From Synaphobranchus kaupii (lineage: Eukaryota > Chordata > Actinopteri > Anguilliformes > Synaphobranchidae), in the NCBI GenBank assembly GCA_029718625.1, contig CM056391.1:2187163-2251162 (forward strand): DNA of 64,000 nucleotides, in the 5' to 3' direction. Shown here one piece after another: positions 59,535 to 64,000 of this stretch. The position numbers and the translations under genes are program-made. The stretch's first letter is position 1; each line of letters begins with the position of its first letter. The notes under the pieces were generated by a model. That model saw only the letters and a program-made list of their open reading frames with translations. It was not told where the DNA came from and made no database searches.

Positions 59535-59705
59535 GGTGCTAAAGACAAGTCCACAGGAAGTGTCTTGGCTGTGTAGCCCGTAGAGCGCTGTCCACATGCT
59601 CATTGCGAGCTAGTCGGCGGTTCATAGTGTGACCTTTGTCGCATGTTTTTCCCTCTCGCTCAACAATCTTCCTGTCTCCCTAAAATAGAAAAAAAAAAAA
59701 CAAGC
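59535..59705 (+). mobile_element. SINE-like repeat, second copy
   Basis: It shares GTCCACATGCTCATTGCGAG, GTCGCATGTTTTTCCCTCTC and CTTCCTGTCTCCCTA with the copy at 54510 and ends in an A-run. It lacks the CT expansion. Confidence 0.6.
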
Positions 59706-60243
59706 CCATAGGAGGCTCCATCGTCCACGGCGATGGCGGCGGTCTCGCGATCTCGCTCTTCCCTCCGCGGACGGCGGTCGGGCTGCCGCCCGTTCACAGG
59801 GCGCCGCTCTCCGCATCGCCGCTCGCTTGATTTATTCGTTTCGCCACCTCCGTCGTTTATTTGGTACTCGGCCTCCTCGTTATGTCACCTCCCCTCTTTA
59901 ATGGCCCCTGGGAGTCGGACGGCTCGCTCCGCCCGCCAGACACGGAGACGCGCAGCGGAGATCAATCAGAGGGAGCGTACGCGCAGGCCTTTTAATACGT
60001 GACATTAATCCCGTAATGACACGGCTCAAGGTGAGCCTCCGGAAGGCTCCGGCGCTAAGTTCTGCTCCCGGAGGAGCCGTTGAGCCGCGCCGAGCCCCTC
60101 TCCCGGTATTCCGATGGCGCGGCTGAGGGAAGGAGGTAATAAAACGGCGGGCATTGTCAAGCGGAGCCTTTTGATTGGTCCAGGGGACTGCGGGGAGTGG
60201 TGAGCAGCAGAAATCCCATAGAGTGTGACTGCAGAACATGTTC

Positions 60244-60262
60244 CAACACACACACGCGCACA

Positions 60263-60350
<88 letters not shown>
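60244..60350. repeat. (CA)n microsatellite
   Basis: About 43 nearly pure CA units, preceded by CACGCG variants, lie in rapgef2 intron 1. Confidence 0.98.
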
Positions 60351-60352
<2 letters not shown>

Positions 60353-60903
60353 CCTGCAGAGCCAGAAACCTCCCCTGCAATTTGGTGTGTGTGTGTGTTT
60401 GTTTCCATAGAAAGGGGGTCTCCCAGAATGTGAGCAGTGGGTTGGGGGGTGGGGGGGTGTGGCTCCTCTTGAATGCTCAGCAGCTCTGGCATTTCCTCCA
60501 GGGTTGGGGGGGTGTGGCCGCAGTCGGGAGAGGGGAAAGGGTAAAATAACGAGATGTTCTAGCTGATAGCAGCGGGGGGGGGGGGCTGCCTCCTGGGGGG
60601 GTTTGTGTGTGGGGAGCAGGAGCCAGCGCGGGGCGGGGCGGGGCGAGGGGAACGAGACGCCGCTGTGTTCTCCTCCCCGGGGGCAAGATGGCGGGATCCG
60701 GAGCAAGGCCCCTCCTTTAACAGGCGCTCATTTCCGCTGCAGACCGTTCGAGTCGCCCGCTGTTCTGTGGGGAAAGCGCTTCTTTGCACAGGGCGTGTGG
60801 CGCCTGCGTTCAGCCACCGAATGAATGTGAGCTCAGCTTACGCAAATTAGTCTGTAAACACACAAAATGGCGGTAACTTGCTCTGCTCTCTGTGCTTTGA
60901 TGC

Positions 60904-60956
60904 ATCTCTCTCTCTCTCTCTCCCTCCCTCTCTCTCTCTCTCTCTCTCACACACTT
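60904..60956. repeat. (CT)n microsatellite
   Basis: CT runs separated by CCCTCCC end in CACACA. Confidence 0.96.
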
Positions 60957-61224
60957 GTGCCAGTGTACAATCCTTCCACCTGCATCGTGTCCGTCTGAGA
61001 TACGGGGGCTCATGCTTGTGTATGTCGGGACGCAGCGGTCGAAAAGCCAAGAGCAGACGCGCTTCCCTCCCATGATCCCGTGCTCCCAAGGTCCCGTCGT
61101 CAAACCTCTCCCTTCTCGCCAAATGAAGGGGGGTTCCGGCTGGAAATGGAGGCTATTGAGGTGGGGTGAACACCTCCGTTCACCTAACCATTAGCTTGTT
61201 ACTCACCAGTCACAGTGTGTGATA

Positions 61225-61800
61225 TAGCCAATCACGGAGCAGGAGACCTGGCCAATCACGGAGCAGGAGACCTGGCCAATCACGGAGCAGGAGACCTGGC
61301 CAATCACGGAGCAGGAGACCTGGCCGATCACAGAGCAGGAGACCTGGCCAATCACAGAGCAGAAGACCTGGCCAATCACAGAGCAGGAGACCAGACCAGT
61401 CACAGGGCAGGAGACCTGGCCAATCACTGAGCTAGACACATGGCCAATTACATGGCATGACTTTAGCTGTGCACAGTTGTACCTGGCCAATCACAGAGCG
61501 GGGGATTTGGCCAATCACAGAGGAGGAGACCTGGCCAATCACAGAGCTAGACACATGGCAATTACATGGCATGACTTTTGCTGTGCACAGAGCGGGCGAC
61601 TTGTCCAATCACAGAACGGGCGACTTGTCCAATCACAGGGCGGGTGACTTGTCCAATCACAGGGCGGGCGACTTGTCCAATCACAGGGCGGGCGACTTGT
61701 CCAATCACAGGGCGGGCGACTTGTCCAATCACAGGGCGGGCGACTTGTCCAATCACAGGGCGGGCGACTTGTCCAATCACAGGGCGGGCGACTTGGCTGT
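61225..61800 (+). repeat. 24-bp minisatellite with CCAAT and GC boxes
   Basis: The first block repeats GGCCAATCACGGAGCAGGAG plus ACCT. A second block (61595-61795) repeats CAGGGCGGGCGACTTGTCCA plus ATCA. I count about 18 CCAATCAC motifs in total and about seven GGGCGGG motifs in the second block. A duplicated TACATGGCATGACTTT segment separates sub-blocks at 61450 and 61565. Confidence 0.92.
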
Positions 61801-63354
61801 GCACAGAACTGACGAGGCCCTTTGGATGTGCGCTGAGGGAACGCTGACTCGGCTGCACGGCGGGATGCTGACGCTAAGAGACCGGCGCCTGGGGGCAGAA
61901 ACGCATCACCAGCGCTGATGAGACGGCCGCTCCATTTTTCACTTACTCTTAGTTAATATTAAACACCGTCTAAGGCCTCCGGGGAGCCGGGCTGCGCTCA
62001 TCAAACTCCCGTCTCCACTGACTTTAGAAACTGAAGTTTGGCAAAAATCGCTAACTTTTGTTAATGAGAATAATGAAGGCAGACCTGCAGTGACCTGTGT
62101 TTCAGCTCCTCCATACTTAAAAGGAGTATGTGCGTGCGTGCGTGCGTGTGTGCGTGCGTGCGTGCCTTGCTTATCTTCAGCCTTTGTTCTTTCGTAAGCT
62201 TGCTTATTATAAAAATGCAGTGCAATTGTAGCTCAATAAAAACTGTGGCCAGAAATGAACTGATACATGCATTAGGGTACTGATCAATCATTGAATGTGG
62301 GCGTTATCAGTTTATAGAATATTCTCTGAATCTTAGATTCTGTTACGCCCTTAGATTGGGTTGCTTTCGGTCAGTAATGAGTGTAGAACAGATGTATGGT
62401 TTGTGTTTTTAAAGCCCAGTTTGATTTTAGTGTTTTTATAGAGAAGCAGTCTGAGCGTGCATTCCTGCCCTGCGGGGCCTGCTTTTTGGAAAGGGGCGAT
62501 AATGGCGGAGCGACGCCCGGCGCTGTGGCAGGCAGATGTCGGTTCCGAGGCCGGGAACGGCTGTTTGAAGCTCCATGGAAACCGCACAGCTGAAGATGTG
62601 CAGAAATGAGTGGCCCTTTTATCTTTCACTTCCTTTTTTTTTTTTTTTTGGGGGTGGGCGGGGCATCATGTGATGACCTAATGAGGAAGCGAAGCCCGGA
62701 CCTGCTTTTGGGGACCTGGCATCGTGTGTTGGGCTCGTACCCCTTACGGTTTTGCACGGTCAGATGCAGTCAGGTAGCGATAGTAGCGATCGATGGGTTC
62801 TCCTCCTGCTGATGTCTGTGTGGGCCGAAACGCGTCTGTGTGCCAGTAAGACCAGTTTAAAATGTGGAAAAAGATCAATAAAGAATTGGAACATTTTCTT
62901 CAGTCCTAGCTTTTCTTTTTACTCCCGCGTTTTCTTTTTTTCAGCTTTCAGTTATTAAAAATGTACTTATTTTTACTGCACAAACTTGGACCTATTGGAA
63001 TTATTGAAATGATGAAAACTTCCAAATTGATGTAAAAAGTATGTGAAAAAGGCCTCCAGACCAGAGAGGAATAACGGATCTGTAGCCACATGCGTTGTTT
63101 TACGAGGTTTGCTTCAGGGCATGCTTGTGCTGATGTGTTGCTGGTTATTGTTCATTGCAGAGAGCCGCAGGTGCTGTTATCATGACAGCCCTGGCAGCTG
63201 ATTTGCTTACTGATTAGCTGTGATATTAGTTTTCTTGTCTTGTCTTGTTTGAAAGCGGCACACACGTATAGGATGGGTAGATTGATGTTTCTCTCACACA
63301 GAGATTTATTGAGAGAATTAGTGAGCTCGTAATTTCGCTGGATCTCGCACAGTG

Positions 63355-63580
63355 TGTCCCACAGACAGACCCCCCATCCCCCCCGTCCCACAGACAGACG
63401 GACTGCCCCCCCGGTCCCACAGACAGACAGACAGACTCTCCCCCCGTCCCACAGACAGACGGACCCCCCCCCCCCCCCTGCTCGTCCCACAGACAGACGG
63501 ACCCCCCCCCCCCCCCGCTCGTCCCACAGACAGACGGACCCCCCCCCCCCCCCCCCCCCGTCCCACAGACAGACACACAG
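63355..63580 (+). repeat. CCCACAGACAGACGGACCCCC repeat
   Basis: GTCCCACAGACAGACGGACC alternates with C-runs of 5 to 19 bases, in about eight copies. Frames on both strands stay open as low-complexity Pro- or Gly-rich reads, which are not genes. Confidence 0.9.
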
Positions 63581-64000
63581 CATGGAGGGGGCAGGAAGGA
63601 CACTAAAATGTACCTTTGTACAGAATGAAGAATACAACACAGATAAATGTGTTTTTAAATGACAGCTGCAGGGTGGGGGCTGGGCCTGTCCGTTACGCTG
63701 CGCTGGAGGTGATCGAAACCATGTGAATTATGACGTGAATGCGCACTTGCAAATGCATGCACAGGACACTGCAGTGTACCATGCGACAGTTCAGTACTGC
63801 ATGAAAAACTGCCCATCCCTGAATTCAGGGGACAGGGAGGGGGAGGGGGAGGATGGGGGTACGGGGGTAAATCTGCCCCCCCCCCCCCCCCCCCTCCCCG
63901 CCTTTCCCCCAAAAAAAAGATGCACGGGCCATCGGCGCTTGCTGATTGGTCAGCAGGTGGCCCTCCATTGACGGCAGGTTACTGCAGACTGACCAGGAGA

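Larger units (their letters stand above)
40887..64000 (+). other. rapgef2: rapgef2 intron 1 (incomplete, runs off the window)
   Basis: I could not find the next exon (DLEIVYSYLHG-type) in the remaining 23 kb, so intron 1 is at least this long. It contains MITEs (43.46, 50.02, 52.5 and 56.1 kb), SINE-like copies (54.5 and 59.5 kb), microsatellites, the CCAAT-bearing minisatellite at 61.2-61.8 kb and a C-rich repeat at 63.35-63.57 kb. Stretches of unique CpG-bearing sequence at 47.8-62 kb could hold enhancers, but no gene is supported. Confidence 0.75.

Noticed and set aside
60026..60706. 226-residue minus-strand frame in rapgef2 intron 1
   Set aside because: Its middle is a CA repeat and the rest is low-complexity Pro-rich. 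No recognisable domain or plausible splice context was found.
61203..61918. CRISPR-like regular 24-bp repeats
   Set aside because: The units are adjacent with no unique spacers and no cas-like genes, in a vertebrate genome; it is a minisatellite. The same holds for the arrays at 4.7, 9.6 and 34.1 kb.
63152..63662. Gly- or Pro-rich frames of 84-162 residues
   Set aside because: They come from the CAGACAGACGG/poly-C repeat.

Overview
This window is vertebrate nuclear DNA, almost certainly from a ray-finned (teleost-type) fish. The evidence is two spliced genes with GT-AG introns whose proteins align closely to vertebrate families, a very high density of (GT)n/(CA)n microsatellites and minisatellites, and many short fish-type class II (hAT- and Tc1/mariner-like) non-autonomous elements and SINEs. 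The species cannot be fixed from the sequence alone. There is one 500-base assembly gap (13501-14000).

Region 1 (1-36.95 kb) holds one complete gene on the + strand, folliculin-interacting protein 2 (fnip2). I could place 18 coding exons from the ATG at 1032 to the TGA at 34984-34986. All introns begin GT and end AG, all reading phases agree, and the spliced CDS is 3123 nt (1040 codons plus stop). The protein has the FNIP N-terminus, the longin/uDENN part, a long disordered acidic centre in one large exon, and the conserved DENN C-terminus ending AQILL. A polyadenylation signal lies at 36929. The introns are full of repeats: a 35-bp minisatellite (4.68-5.75 kb), a 29-bp one (9.6-10.4 kb), a 55-bp one that has amplified the 3' end of coding exon 2 together with its splice donor (11.7-12.36 kb), a graded one at 27.85-28.75 kb, and a 24-bp one ending just before the last exon (34.1-34.87 kb).

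Region 2 (36.95-40.8 kb) is a short intergenic stretch with SINE copies and a MITE with near-perfect terminal inverted repeats. Region 3 (40.8-64 kb) starts with the first coding exon of rapgef2 (Rap guanine nucleotide exchange factor 2, PDZ-GEF1), followed by more than 23 kb of its first intron, which runs off the window. That intron contains MITEs, SINEs, microsatellites and, at 61.2-61.8 kb, a 24-bp satellite in which most units carry a CCAAT box and many also a GC box.

FNIP2 works with folliculin (FLCN) on lysosomes, in amino-acid signalling through RagC/D to mTORC1, TFEB/TFE3 and AMPK. RAPGEF2 activates Rap1 at membranes and junctions. They are not an operon. Their linkage is a conserved vertebrate neighbourhood that mirrors the paralogous FNIP1-RAPGEF6 pair. 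I see no bacterial-type system, CRISPR array, intact transposase or novel multi-gene system. The most unusual feature is the amplified exon-end/splice-donor array of fnip2 exon 2.
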